A DNA stretch of 64,000 nucleotides, from assembly GCA_025331125.1 (NCBI GenBank), contig JAOALB010000152.1:1-64000 (forward strand). The letters are read 5' to 3'. Source of the DNA: Mycogone perniciosa (Eukaryota > Ascomycota > Sordariomycetes > Hypocreales > Hypocreaceae). The notes under the pieces are model-generated. The model was given only the letters and a program-made list of their open reading frames with translations. It was not told the DNA's origin and ran no database searches. Positions 1-10,537 of this stretch are shown one piece after another. The first letter of the stretch is position 1; each line of letters begins with the position of its first letter. The position numbers were made by a program, and so were the translations under genes.

Positions 1-3000
1 TGATCATGTTCTTATTGGCCCGTCGTTCCGATATTCTTCCGGACCCGGGCCTTGGCCTGGTCGGGTCGTGACAAACGCGGGTTAATCCTTATTAAACTAG
101 GTCTATTTATTTATCTTTATAGTCTTATGCCTCTTTAATCTAGTAGTTGCTTAAATAAGCAATTAACTTTATTTAGGTAGGCTAGTAAGAAGGACTGTAA
201 ATGTATTAGGTATATTAGTTACCCTTAATAAACTATATTGATATCTTTATTATATTAATAGGATATAATAGAAAGGGATATATACTATTAATTAAAGATA
301 AGTATATAGGGATACTTTTTAGTTATTTAATAGATTCCTTAAATACTGACAGTATCCTTAAATTATTAAAGAACTTTAAAATATATATTAGTTAATAATT
401 TAATTAAAAAATCTGCTAAATTTATTAAAATAATAATATCGCTATAAAAAAGCAATATAATAACTAGGTAATAGAATAAAGAATTAAGGATAAACCTATG
501 GCTTTATATATATTAGCCTAAAATAGCCTAATTAAATAATTTAAGGGGGTAATTAAGACTTAGTCCTAAACAATAAAAGTTAATGCCAATCTACTTAAAA
601 ATCTATAGCTAAAAGTATAAGAAACTGCAGTCTATTTGCATAACAGATTACCTTAATAGGCTATAAACTAGGCAATGCCTTTTTAATATCTTTATTAGTG
701 GCTTTAGAATAACAATAAAGATTTAGGCTACTTTAAATAGCAGCCTAATATTATATATTTTAAGGCATTTAATTGCAGGGCCTATTTACTGACAGTAAAA
801 GCACTATAAGGCATATAATAAAGGAATCTAAAGACTAGACCTTATATAGAAGTCAGCTATTTAATTAAATATAGTTTTATAAATATTTTTAAGATCTGGA
901 TCCTTAAAAGAAATAAAGTTTAAAGAGTTAAAGATATAACCTTTAATAAAGAAATTTTCTATAATCCTACTAATTATTAAAAAAAGCCACTATAAGCTGC
1001 AGAACTATTTTATCTTTTTCTTTTAGGTTATATTAATACAGACTTTAAGTCTAATAAAGAAAAAGATATTTAATTAATAATTTAGGTAGGTGGAAGATTA
1101 GGCGATAAACCGTCTAATAAACCGACTAAAAAACCTATATAAAACAATTCTAATAACAATTCTATGGATTAACTGGATAATCCGACTGAACCTAAAGCTG
1201 CTAAAGATATTAAAAAGCAGTAACGAGGACTATATTTAACGCCCAAACCCGACAAACGCATTGTATATAAAGAAAGTATCGAATTCGCGAATCTAATGCA
1301 TCAAGGAATCGAGGAACAGAACGCCTTAGCTAGGAATCTTTAAATTTAACGATTAAGGAAGAAGCTTAGGAAGAAATGATGCCTTAGGTTCTATAGCCGC
1401 CTTAACGATTAACCTGAATTCGAAGACTAATATAATAAGCAATAAATTCCACCTTTACTGTTAATCTATAAAATAGTTTTACCTAGTATAAAGCTAGCTT
1501 TTTTATTGGCTGCGAATAATAACTTTATTAATAAAGTCTCCCTTTTAAGCTAAAGAATTACTATAAATTAATTGGTTATAAATATAAAAACTAGTTTTAT
1601 AAAGCTATAAAGATTAAATAGAACTAGCTTTAAGCTTAAAGTATAATTAAGCCGATATAGAAAGATTAAGTTAATAGCTAAGTCTTTCCTTTAATATAAA
1701 TATATAAATATAAATTCAATAAATATAGCTTCTTAATAAAATTTAAGGCTAAAGTCTATATTTAAAGAGATTTTTAATAAGTCGGATTAAAAGAAACATT
1801 TACTGCTATATTAGCTGGAAAATCTTTCTAAATACTAATAGCTATTACCGCTAAATTCAATCTAAATATATAATAATTAAATATTATTAATGCATTTATA
1901 AATAGCTTTTTTAATAAAGATATATTTATATAGTTTCCAGATAGCTTTAAACGCAAAGGATAAGTATTAAAGCTGCTTAGAGCTTTATATAAGCTATAGA
2001 GATTACTACTTTTATAGTAAAAGGATCTTATAGTCACGTTTAAATAGCTAGGATTACAATAATCTATAGAAAAACCCTATCTCTTTAATAATAACTAGCT
2101 AAGTGTTTTCTTTTTTATTAACAATATTATTCTTTTATATAGACTTAAATATACTGCCGACACCGAGATCTTTATTAAACAATTAAAGTTATAATATAAA
2201 ATAAATAATTTAAGGGAACTTAAATAGTTCCTAAGAATTCGGATTTTGTGTAACAGGGCAGCTTAAAAGCTATAGCTCTATTAAAACAAATATATCGAGA
2301 AAATCATTAATCGATTCCATATTAAAGGAAAAGAACACTTTAAAGGTAACCTGTTCCCGCTAAATAATCTAAAGAAAAGAGAAGACTAAGCCTTAAAAGG
2401 AATAGTCTTTTTATATTAACAGAAAATAAAATCAGTTAACTATACCGCAGTCATTATATAACCTAATATAGCTAAGCTAACAGCCAAGCTGGCCAAGTTT
2501 TTACTTAATCTGTTAGACTAGTATATTAGTCTTGTTAATAGACTGCTGGAATACCTTTAGGCAACGCGATATTTTGCTATCGAATTCAACGGCAACCTTA
2601 ACCTTGCATAACTAAGCGAAGAATAAGGACCTAATACTCGAGACTTTCGAATCGCTTCCGACGCCGCTTTCGCAGACAATCCCTAGACTAGGAAGTCATT
2701 ATAAGGATATATTATAATCCTGTTTAGCGGACTAATTAGCTGGAAAGCTAGCAAGCAACCAACGGTTACAACTTCATCAACCAAAGCCGAGCTTTTTGCC
2801 TTTAACCACACAGTAAAAGAAGCCATCGCAACGCAACGGCTAATGGACTAGATAACGCTTTAATTGGATAACCAATTGATTATAGAATATAACAATTACC
2901 AGACCATTAGGCTACTCAAGCCAGACAAGCCCCGGCTAAAGACTTAGCTTAAGTATATTAACGTATATAGCTGCTGGGCTCGTCAAGCTTATCAATAAGG

Positions 3001-3266
3001 ATTATACGAAGTGGCATACACTCCGACTGATCAAATGATTGCTGATAGATTGACTAAAGTTCTTCCAGATCAGAAATTCAAACGCTTTATCGAACAATTG
3101 GGTCTTGTTGATATACGCAGCGTTCTTGAGGCCCAGGAAGACTCAGATACAGACTAATCCAGATCTTCAAACAGTTATCATTCTATCATTCCTTCTAATA
3201 AGCAATTTAACAACCGTCACTTCGCTGTTCTTATTAACAGTCTAAACATCGTTTAACCTGGGGGGG
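1..3266 (+). mobile_element. RIP-degraded Ty1/copia retrotransposon, internal region (3' part)
   Basis: The stretch is AT-rich and full of TAG/TAA stops, as expected after repeat-induced C-to-T mutation. The 3' end still reads as copia ribonuclease H on the + strand: around 2710-2800 it encodes SGLISWKASKQPTVTTSST followed by KAELFAF, and near 3006-3120 EVAYTPTDQMIADRLTKVLP followed by a final LGLVDI block, with a stop at 3155-3157. These are hallmarks of the copia RNase H domain and its C-terminal tail. Upstream gag, integrase and reverse transcriptase are too mutated to place exactly, and the element probably continues beyond the left edge of the window. A G7 polypurine tract at 3260-3266 precedes the LTR. 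It is dead as a coding element. The first ~90 bases are less AT-rich than the rest. Confidence 0.85.
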
Positions 3267-3515
3267 TATATCAACCTCAGTAACGGATTATTCCACATCA
3301 CGGCACATTCCTTTATTCCAACGTATATTCCTTAATTCCCAACTAGCTTGCAATAATAGCCGGATCCTTAAATCAATGACGATATTATAACAGTCAGATT
3401 TCCTAGATTTCCTAGATCCGGATAGTCATAATCAATTAATTAGCAAGTTTTCATATATTTAAGCAGCCGCTTTTCCCACCTAACTTGGGATAAGCAAGAG
3501 TGTCGAATTCTATCA
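3267..3515 (+). repeat. 3' LTR of the copia element
   Basis: The LTR begins directly after the G7 polypurine tract with TATATCAACC, which fits TGTATCAACC after RIP, and ends at TATCA before a change into unrelated sequence. The length of about 250 bp suits a small copia LTR. A TATA-like ATATTTAAG near 3456 followed by about 50 bp would serve as its promoter. The 5' LTR is not in the window, so the ends are inferred from the polypurine tract and the terminal dinucleotides. Confidence 0.6.
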
Positions 3516-3517
3516 TT

Positions 3518-3811
3518 TTATGCATTCGTCAATGAGCCCTCATACTGTTGATCTGTGATTGATAAATTTCGTCCGTCCTGAACCAGGGCATTCAGGATCA
3601 TCAGCCGGATCTCTGGGATGATAGATCCCCAATGCATTTTACCAGATACTATTGCAGGGAGGTTTTTTTCAGACATTTTTTGGGGAAACCCAAAGAGCTT
3701 GTAGTCTTGGGTCTTGTTGGGAAAAGCGAGAAGTGTAGGAGGCCCCAGGAGGGTCTTATATAAGTTTGTGGAAGCTTGCTGACCTTTGTACTTTCTAATG
3801 ATGGATGGCAT
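3518..3811 (-). pseudogene. Truncated F-box-like gene, N-terminal fragment cut by the copia LTR
   Basis: A 97-codon frame starts at ATG 3811 and contains SIIPEIRLMILNALVQDG, which resembles the start of the large fungal F-box-like family (LPxEIRLMILE...). Members of that family are normally several hundred residues long. Here the frame stops 3 bp from the end of the copia LTR, so the rest of the gene was probably displaced or lost by the insertion. Whether anything is still expressed cannot be judged from sequence. The family assignment rests on one short motif and is tentative. Confidence 0.4.
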
Positions 3812-4573
3812 AGCTGTTTAAGTTTGGGGCTATGGATGCGAATTCAGAGACTCATCTAGTGTCAATGACACTTCATATAATACTAGCCTGCGTCATTCGT
3901 TGGGAAAACAAGCCAAGAACTTAACTCTAGAATTTGTATATTCTGAGCCAGTATCTATGACTCCTAGCCGACCAAATAGCATTTCCGCATTATTTTCTCC
4001 GTTTTTTAATCATTAATCTTCCACTAGCTGACTTCACTAAGTGATCAGATGAGGCAATTTTGGGTGCAGCCATAAAGCCAACGGATCAGCAATACTCGTA
4101 ATACATTTGATACAAACGTCTCACTATATTTTCACTGCATCTGAGGCCCAACATAGATCTGCTGTGGATGATTCATTATTGTTAAACTCTAATGGAGATA
4201 ACCGACTCTTTCACCCATTTCGGGTCTGGCGAACTCTCATATAGATAAGATGAGCAGTAAAAGCAAAATAGTCAGGGAGCAGGAACAGTCGCTAGACAAG
4301 ATATCTATCTCTGCAAGTCGCTCTCCTTGGTTTTATTGTTAAAAACGGGGAAGGGACATAGTGAGAGAGGCATTATACGGATGTAACGGCTTAGTAGCCA
4401 GATAGTACATCGCTGTCATACACAATACTTTCATTATTAGCGATTTGAGGGAGCTTGTGTTCATGCCCCTGCCTCACCTGGCCTGTCAAGGCACGTTTTA
4501 GTCTCAATATATTGATCAGGGGAAGCCAGACACTCTCGTTCCTACGTAGCATCACTCTTTACAAAACAGTGTG
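3812..4573. other. Intergenic, no gene recognised
   Basis: No frame with a recognisable domain or a convincing splice pattern. It is moderately AT-rich, with scattered degenerate-looking sequence between the F-box-like fragment and the MITE-like element. Confidence 0.5.
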
Positions 4574-5120
4574 GCATCCCGATCAAATCAATCAAACAAA
4601 TCTATCAAACAAATCATCAAATCCAAGGCCCTTTATTTATCCAAACAGTTAAATCTATAAGTAAAAATATTGAATAGATTTAATTAAATATATTATAAAT
4701 AAAAATTATGTATATATAGGGTAAATATAAAAAGAACCTATACTTTTAGCCTATTTAGGTAAAGCGTTTACCTTTAAATTACGGAGTATATAAATTATTA
4801 TTAATACGGATATACTCCGTACGGAGTACAGAGTACTTTTTTCTACTCCGTAGACCTTTACTAACCCCTCTATTTTAGATTTATGGGGATATACGTTATC
4901 GCTCGAGCACGTGACTATGGCTCACGTGACTTGGCGTGGACTCGTGTTATACCTACCTAAGTACTGCGATGAACGCGTTATATACGCGAACTAGGGAATA
5001 AGACTTCATGGTAGGTTCATTTGATAGATTTGGTTATTTGCCAAATAGTTAAATCTACCTTAATCGGTCAGTCAAACAATAAAATCTACTACCTGGATTT
5101 GATTTGTTTGGTTGGGATGC
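4574..5120. mobile_element. Candidate MITE / non-autonomous DNA transposon
   Basis: The left end GCATCCCGATCAAATCAATC and the reverse complement of the right end, GCATCCCAACCAAACAAATC, are imperfect terminal inverted repeats. Subterminal blocks containing GTTAAATCTA-like sequence are also partly inverted. The 547-bp interior is AT-rich, non-coding, and carries two copies of the TACTCCGTA-type palindrome (4813-4829 and 4843-4852) plus two CACGTGAC motifs near 4908-4929. No clear target-site duplication was found, and the superfamily is unknown. Confidence 0.4.
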
Positions 5121-5829
5121 TTCGCTGATACAAAACGCAATCTTATTCAACATTCAATGACTATATACAAAACTCTCCCCCAGATATCAATCTACAGCAT
5201 GCGCCTAAAATGCCTCATTCAGTTCCCCCAATCCATGCCTCATAATTGTAGTGGTCATTATCCTTCTTCTATTGCACCGTAAGTGAAGTCGTCTGTTTGT
5301 GCGTTCAATCCCAGACATGCATCAGTTGGACTCTTCCACTTCCACTTGCTTACCATTTTCTGCTTCAATTATCCATCTGGCTTCGTCCTTGTGGTTTGGC
5401 TGACATGCACACTCAATTCAAGCATCTCTGCCGTCGTATTGATCTGTAGAAGCGCCGAGCGGGGCATACTTAGCACTTCATACCATATAGATATCTGACA
5501 ACCGACCTTTTTGAGTATGAGGTGTTCTGAGGTTCGGTCCCAACTCTTGGGTCAACATTGACCCTGTTAAGCAGCCCCCCCACCCCCCCTTCCCACCAAC
5601 CCTCCCTTCCAACCCTCCCTTTTCGTACGAGTCAGTAACGACCACCTACACAAAATCGAAAGGTCATTCAAAGCAATCTCTCATCGGGATCAAGATCAAA
5701 CCTTCTGTTGATAAAGGAAAACTTCTTATAAGGCCACATGACGAATATGGGCATTCGTTTGATTTCCTATGAGAACTACCTCGTATCTATAGGTGGGACA
5801 TCCTCTCTAGGCTGTATGATATAAGTCCG
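5121..5829. other. Intergenic with a long pyrimidine tract
   Basis: No supported gene. A C-rich polypyrimidine run lies at about 5570-5634 (CCCCCCCCACCCCCCCTT and repeats of CCAACCCTCCCTT). Short open frames here have no recognisable motif. Confidence 0.5.
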
Positions 5830-6360
5830 GATCTCTACCAGTTTAGTCCTTACTCCTATTATCCCATCTCCGTTCTTGTAAATGACCACACACATTAACG
5901 CGGTGCCATACCTCGCCAAATTCGAGCAGGAAGCGAACCCTGCTCTTTCAGGCAGTTCCATAGCTGTTGGCATCACCCGCACCATTAATACTATCGGCGC
6001 CATGGTTAAGAAATAAGCGCGCAGCCTCGATAACCGTATAATCGCAAGCGGCGTGAAGTACAGATCCGTAAATCCAGCTTGCTTAGTTGGCCCGAGAATT
6101 CTTGCTTAGAAGCAACTATATGATTGCCTTTTTTTGTCGTTCTTCAATCCTTGACCTATACTGACCGTAACCTGACTGAAGTGCCGTTCCAAAACGCCCA
6201 CCTTCGGCATTGATGTTGGCGCCATGTGCGGAGTATCCGGTCTAGTTTACCTCCTCGACATGCTGCCTCCAATGCCATTCCATTCCATTCCTGCCTCCCG
6301 TATAATTAATATCAGCACCACTGTTAATTGGGAGCTTTATGATTTAGGCTATTGCTTTGG
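5830..6360 (-). pseudogene. Ankyrin-repeat protein remnant
   Basis: On the minus strand several ankyrin-type pieces appear in changing frames: INSGADINYTGGRNG and GMALEAACRGGKLDRIL near 6250-6340, AHGANINAEGGRFGTALQ near 6200-6230, and GSVLHAACDYTVIEAARLFL followed by NHGAD near 6000-6065. In-frame stops and frameshifts separate them. The repeats resemble those at the C-terminus of fungal NLR-like or plain ankyrin proteins. It is a broken gene; full extent and original architecture cannot be reconstructed. Confidence 0.6.
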
Positions 6361-7468
6361 CATCATCTTCATCTCCATCGCTGGTGCAGACTGAGATTAG
6401 CGGCACATACCCCAGCCTCGCTCAGAGGATGTCAGCCTAAGATTCTGTAGACGGGCGCTTTAACCGAACGGAGCTGTTTAGATCCATCTGTTTGCCAACC
6501 TTGGCAGCTACCGGCAGCGTTGTCAAAACGATAAACATGGGTATGATGGAAATACAATCTAGGAACAGGTGGAACGGCCAATAATTTGCCGATTGTATGT
6601 CATTCGGAGCATTACTGGGCATCGTAGCGTCATTCGCCGGCCAGCGTATTTATTGAGTGTATACGGTATACGATACGTGACACAAGGCGTAAGGAAGAAT
6701 TGCTCGCCGGCTATCACGGCATAACCAATCTAACGGAATTTGGGGTAAATCATATGGAATTACGACGAGATGTATCAATTCAGACTCCGCAAATGTCATT
6801 TGTAATAAGAATTAGACCGCACTGACAAAAAGGCCCTAAGCAAATGGTATCCCAGTCGACACCGTATATGCCGGCAGTCAGCGAGCGTGATGTAATGCAC
6901 CCCATCTCCCTCGTCGCGCCCTAGGAAATGATCAAGAGAACCTACATATGGACATAGCATTTGCTAAAATCAAACGCGCGGTCCGACGGACACACCAGGT
7001 TGCGATCCTTAGGAAGGAGTAAGCATATATTCCGCAGTATGTATATGCATTATTCAAGTGCGAGAGTCAACCTAACATAGAATTACCGCAAGCCTCTTAA
7101 TTTTAGTTGGTTCCCTTTCCCCGAAGGTCTAAACCAACGTATCCCGTATTATACGTATCCCACATCTACTCCGTACTTACCCAATATATATGATAAAGGC
7201 TCCCCATATTTCCATTCTACTAATTAGCATACTAATAATAGCCCGAAACCCATATTTTATTACGAAATTTGTACGGAGTACAAAGTAGAAAACATCTTTA
7301 ACCCAGCTAAGTATTGTTTTACCTGGTATCTGAAGAGTCTTTGAATTTCCATTCGTAATAGGTAAAATTATACTGTTATAGGCAGTATTTACTGTTTTCA
7401 AATATGTCTTTGTATCTCTAGGTCTTGCGCATGGCCTTAATTATATATGTATTTTTAATATAGTTCGT
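6361..7468. other. Intergenic, AT-rich
   Basis: No gene recognised. It contains two TACTCCGTA/TACGGAGTA motifs (7168-7177, 7271-7281). A 61-codon minus-strand frame at 6437-6622 has no recognisable domain and may be more pseudogene debris. Confidence 0.45.
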
Positions 7469-7482
7469 ACAGTAAGCTTGAC
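7469..7482. repeat. Left copy of imperfect target-site duplication (plus-strand LINE)
   Basis: ACAGTAAGCTTGAC pairs with ACAGTCAGCTCGAC at 7871-7884 (12 of 14 identical), flanking the truncated LINE. Confidence 0.5.
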
Positions 7483-7483
7483 G

Positions 7484-7870
7484 AGCGCTTCGGACACGCT
7501 GCGAGACCCGTCTGCAGGTATGGCGAACCCAGGGAACGAGGTCACTTCGCGGAATGTAGGATGTTTAGACCTTTCCTACCGGATATTCCACCAGGGGAGA
7601 CCCCCCTCTCGCACTTACTAGAACCCTCAGGAAGCGAGGACTTCCAGAAACTAGTGGAGGAGACGAACCCTTTCCCCCTCCCCCCTCGCCCCCTTAACCA
7701 AATCAGACTGGCACCTCACAATTGACCCTCTTTCCTTTGTAAATTGAAATTTAGCGAACGGCGGCCTCGAGCCGCTGGCTCCTAACGTCCTATTGCCCAG
7801 ATAAGGATTCATGTAACTAGCTTACTTATTGGACCCAAATAATAAAACAATCAATCAATCAATCAATCAA
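7484..7870 (+). mobile_element. 5'-truncated Tad1-type LINE, 3' end only
   Basis: This fragment is similar over its length to the reverse complement of the LINE fragment at 7977-9396, so it is a second copy in opposite orientation. Shared blocks include CGTCCTATTGCC, AACTAGCTTACTTA and AATAATAAAACAA. It ends in a short tetranucleotide tail, (AATC)n, at about 7852-7870. Flanking sequences ACAGTAAGCTTGAC (7469-7482) and ACAGTCAGCTCGAC (7871-7884) match at 12 of 14 positions and look like a diverged target-site duplication. No open frame survives. Confidence 0.7.
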
Positions 7871-7884
7871 ACAGTCAGCTCGAC
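7871..7884. repeat. Right copy of imperfect target-site duplication (plus-strand LINE)
   Basis: See the copy at 7469-7482. It begins immediately after the (AATC)n tail, as expected for target-primed insertion. Confidence 0.5.
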
Positions 7885-7962
7885 TATTCGTTAGTCGAGA
7901 ATTTATGGAGATGTGGGGCGTCAGAACTCGGAGTTGATAACTACTCCGTACCATAGATGCGA

Positions 7963-7976
7963 GTCAGTCAGATCTG
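7963..7976. repeat. Target-site duplication, left copy (minus-strand LINE)
   Basis: GTCAGTCAGATCTG occurs here and again at 9397-9410 as a perfect 14-bp direct repeat. This copy abuts the (TTTG)n tail of the minus-strand LINE. Confidence 0.8.
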
Positions 7977-9396
7977 TTTGTTTGTTTGTTTGTTTTATTA
8001 TTTACGTCCACTAAGTAAGCTAGTTATACAAATCCCTTATAGGCAATAGGACGTCAGGAGCCGGCGGCTTGCGCCGCTGTTCGCTGAGTTTTAATTTATA
8101 AAGGAAAAAGGGTTAATCTAGGTAGTGTCAATCTGTTTCCGCCGGGGGAGGGCCATAAAGGTCCGCTTCCTCTACTAGTTTCTGGAAGGCCTTGCTTCCT
8201 ATAGGTCTAAGTAGGTAAAAGAGGGGGGTCTCTTTTAGGGGGATATCTGGGAGGAAAGGCCTAACTATTCTGTATTCCGTAAAGTGGCCTTATCTCCTTG
8301 GTTCGCTGCATTTGCAGACAGACTCTCTGTTGTGCCCGAAGCGTTTATGGTATTCTTAGAAGTCCCCATATCCTAATCTTTCTGCTAGAAGCCTGTAGAG
8401 GATAGGGCGTGGGAGTTTGAGTTCTGGGGGGGAAGCTGGGGCCCTGAGCCCCCATTATTCGTAGCCCCCTAGGGTCCTGCCGAGCCAGTCTCATTCCTTT
8501 ACCTCCGCGACTTCTTCTTTAATCCATCTTCTAATATATGTGATTATAGCCTAGTTCTATAGCGCGGCGGGGAGGGCCGCGCCTCGCTTAGCTAAGCGGT
8601 CAGCTTATTCATTGCCTATAATGTCCTTATATCCTGGAACCTACGAGACGAAGGTCCTGCAGGGCGAGATACTCTGTGCTAGTTTCTGGAAGCGTATATA
8701 CACTCCTTGCATAAAAGGGGGGGGCTTGCTAAGCAGCCCGTCGATAACCGACAAGTTATCCAGGAAGAGGTGGGCTGCTTGAATTATGCGGTCTTCCTCT
8801 ATGCGTCTAGCCACCAGCTCCATGGCCTTTAGGGCGGCCTGTGCCTCCGCATCGTAGACCTCTGCGTTGTTGAGGCGCCCGGTGTCTGTGGTTGCTCTTG
8901 CTCTGTAATAAGCGACCGCTCCCCAGCCCGTATTCCCTCCGATTTGGGACCCGTCAGAGTAGGCTAGGATTAAGTAGGGGGGGGAGGACTCGATCATCTC
9001 CAGGTATTTCCTTGCTGCAGTTGGTTTGCCTATGCCTCTCAGGTCGGGACCAGGGAGGACGTATAGGGACTTCTTAGCGAAGAGTGTAGGTCTAACGGTC
9101 CTGCCAACCAGGGCGGCAGTGCGCTGAAGTCTGGTTTGTGGCAGTCGGGGAGGGAGCTTTTTATCGATGCGTTAACTGATCGGGTGGTCCCAATCCAGTC
9201 CCGCGAATCTCGCCGCGCAACTGAGTCGGGCCTGGGCTAAGGCGACGCTGGCCGTGGGGACCCCTGACTCTCTGTGCAGGACAGGGACACTTATAGTCTT
9301 CCAGACCAGGAGGACTGCCCTTGCCGCAGTCTTAAAGGCTTTGTCTATTTTGTCTACTAGGCCGACACTCCCGTGTTTACCTGCTTGGTAGGGTCG
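7977..9396 (-). mobile_element. 5'-truncated Tad1-type LINE with RNase H remnant
   Basis: The element runs right to left. Near its 5' end (9396-9172) the frame reads GLVDKIDKAFKTAARAVLLV and SGVPTASVALAQARLSCAAR, the linker between reverse transcriptase and RNase H in Tad1-type LINEs. From 8997 to 8641 comes an RNase H domain with YSDGSQIGGNTGWGAVAYY, the acidic NAEVYDAEAQAALKAM block and LFLDNLSVIDGL. The untranslated 3' end carries a (CAAA)n tail on the minus strand at 7977-7996. A perfect 14-bp target-site duplication flanks exactly this interval, so the insertion was born 5'-truncated at about 1,420 bp. The pieces sit in different frames; it is inactive. Confidence 0.85.
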
Positions 9397-9410
9397 GTCA
9401 GTCAGATCTG
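9397..9410. repeat. Target-site duplication, right copy (minus-strand LINE)
   Basis: Perfect 14-bp copy of GTCAGTCAGATCTG, marking the 5' end of the truncated LINE. Confidence 0.8.
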
Positions 9411-9668
9411 GCGCCCCTAGGCTCATAAGAAATGCCGAGGATAGCTACCGGAGTAAAATAGCTGCAGCTTTTGCTTCTTCCGCTCTCCTCATCTGGAATA
9501 ATCTCTGTCAATCGTAATTCGTGTTAAGGCTACATGATGCTATTGACTCAAGACCATGGGCTTCTATCAAAATCTCTCAATTTAAGCCTTAATACTACCA
9601 AACCACCTAGTAGTACCTCTCCGTCCACAAAAAGTTCCTATACAACATAGCTAAATACAAGAACTACC

Positions 9669-10537
9669 TTAGCCAATGTGGATGATTAGCGTGTTAGGTC
9701 CGTAAGGTGGCATATCGTTGTAAAACTGGACCGATTTAATGCCCTTCCCTGGTAACGCCGCACGATGTTGTGCCAAAAGCCACCCAGCACCATGTGCGTT
9801 AGGCGTTCCTAACAGCGCCTTGCCATTGTCTGTACTGACTTCAAATCGAAAACCGGGGCTTTTTGGCGGGCAGGGTAGTGCCTCGTTGCCCAACGAATGA
9901 CAGACTGCCGCGATGATCTCATTTGTGTCAACATTGGTTACATCCTTGTGCACAATTTGATTGAGATTCGTAATCGAGACACCTTGGGATGCTGCCATAT
10001 GCTGATATATCAAAAAAGAAACATCGGACCAAGTAGTTAATGGAGGCACACCCCCTTTAGAGCCCCTCTTAACCGCTACTGCAGGGGACAGTAGATTTAC
10101 AGCAGTGATGCTACCTTCTTTCGGATCATAGTAATTGGTATAAAATGCGTCCGTGCCCTAAAGCAGTTTATAATATAAGCATAGTATATAGTATTAGCCG
10201 GTAGATAAAACCTACACTCTCTGTACCTGTCTTCTTATTTTGAGCAATCACTCTGTCCTTGTACATCGATGGTTGCTTTCACATGTAAGTGGATAGATCC
10301 TTGGCACAGCTATGCAAGACTTACAGTTGAATCCCATTCTTTTAAAGTCCAACCTTGGGTGCTCATATAAGCCTTAAAGTCGCCGCCATCATAATGAAAT
10401 CGACTTTGCTGTGTAGACGCATCATGAAGTGTAGCCAACATTTTAGCTCCCTTGGCTTTTGCGTCACAATATGAGAGTGCTTGAATAAGCATCGATTGAT
10501 GAAGCAGAAGCCAAATAATGAAGATGGTGGCAATCAT
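9669..10537 (-). CDS. Secreted protein of unknown function, 233 aa
   Basis: Two exons are inferred: 10537-10325 and 10157-9669, separated by a 167-nt intron (GTAAGT donor, TTTAG acceptor). The join is phase 0 and gives 233 residues. I chose ATG 10537 because it starts a clear signal peptide, MIATIFIIWLLLHQSMLIQA; an upstream ATG at 10564 would put charged residues before it. The mature part has few cysteines (YC, VCHSL, PCPP). A block around GTDAFYTNYYDPKEGSI spans the junction, and the C-terminus reads GKGIKSVQFYNDMPPYG. I do not recognise a catalytic motif. It is divergent from the larger secreted-protein gene starting at 11718. A small extra exon inside the intron cannot be excluded. Confidence 0.6.

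Noticed and set aside
1828..2037. 69-codon minus-strand frame in the copia element
   Set aside because: AT-rich random frame inside RIP-mutated sequence, opposite to the element's coding strand.
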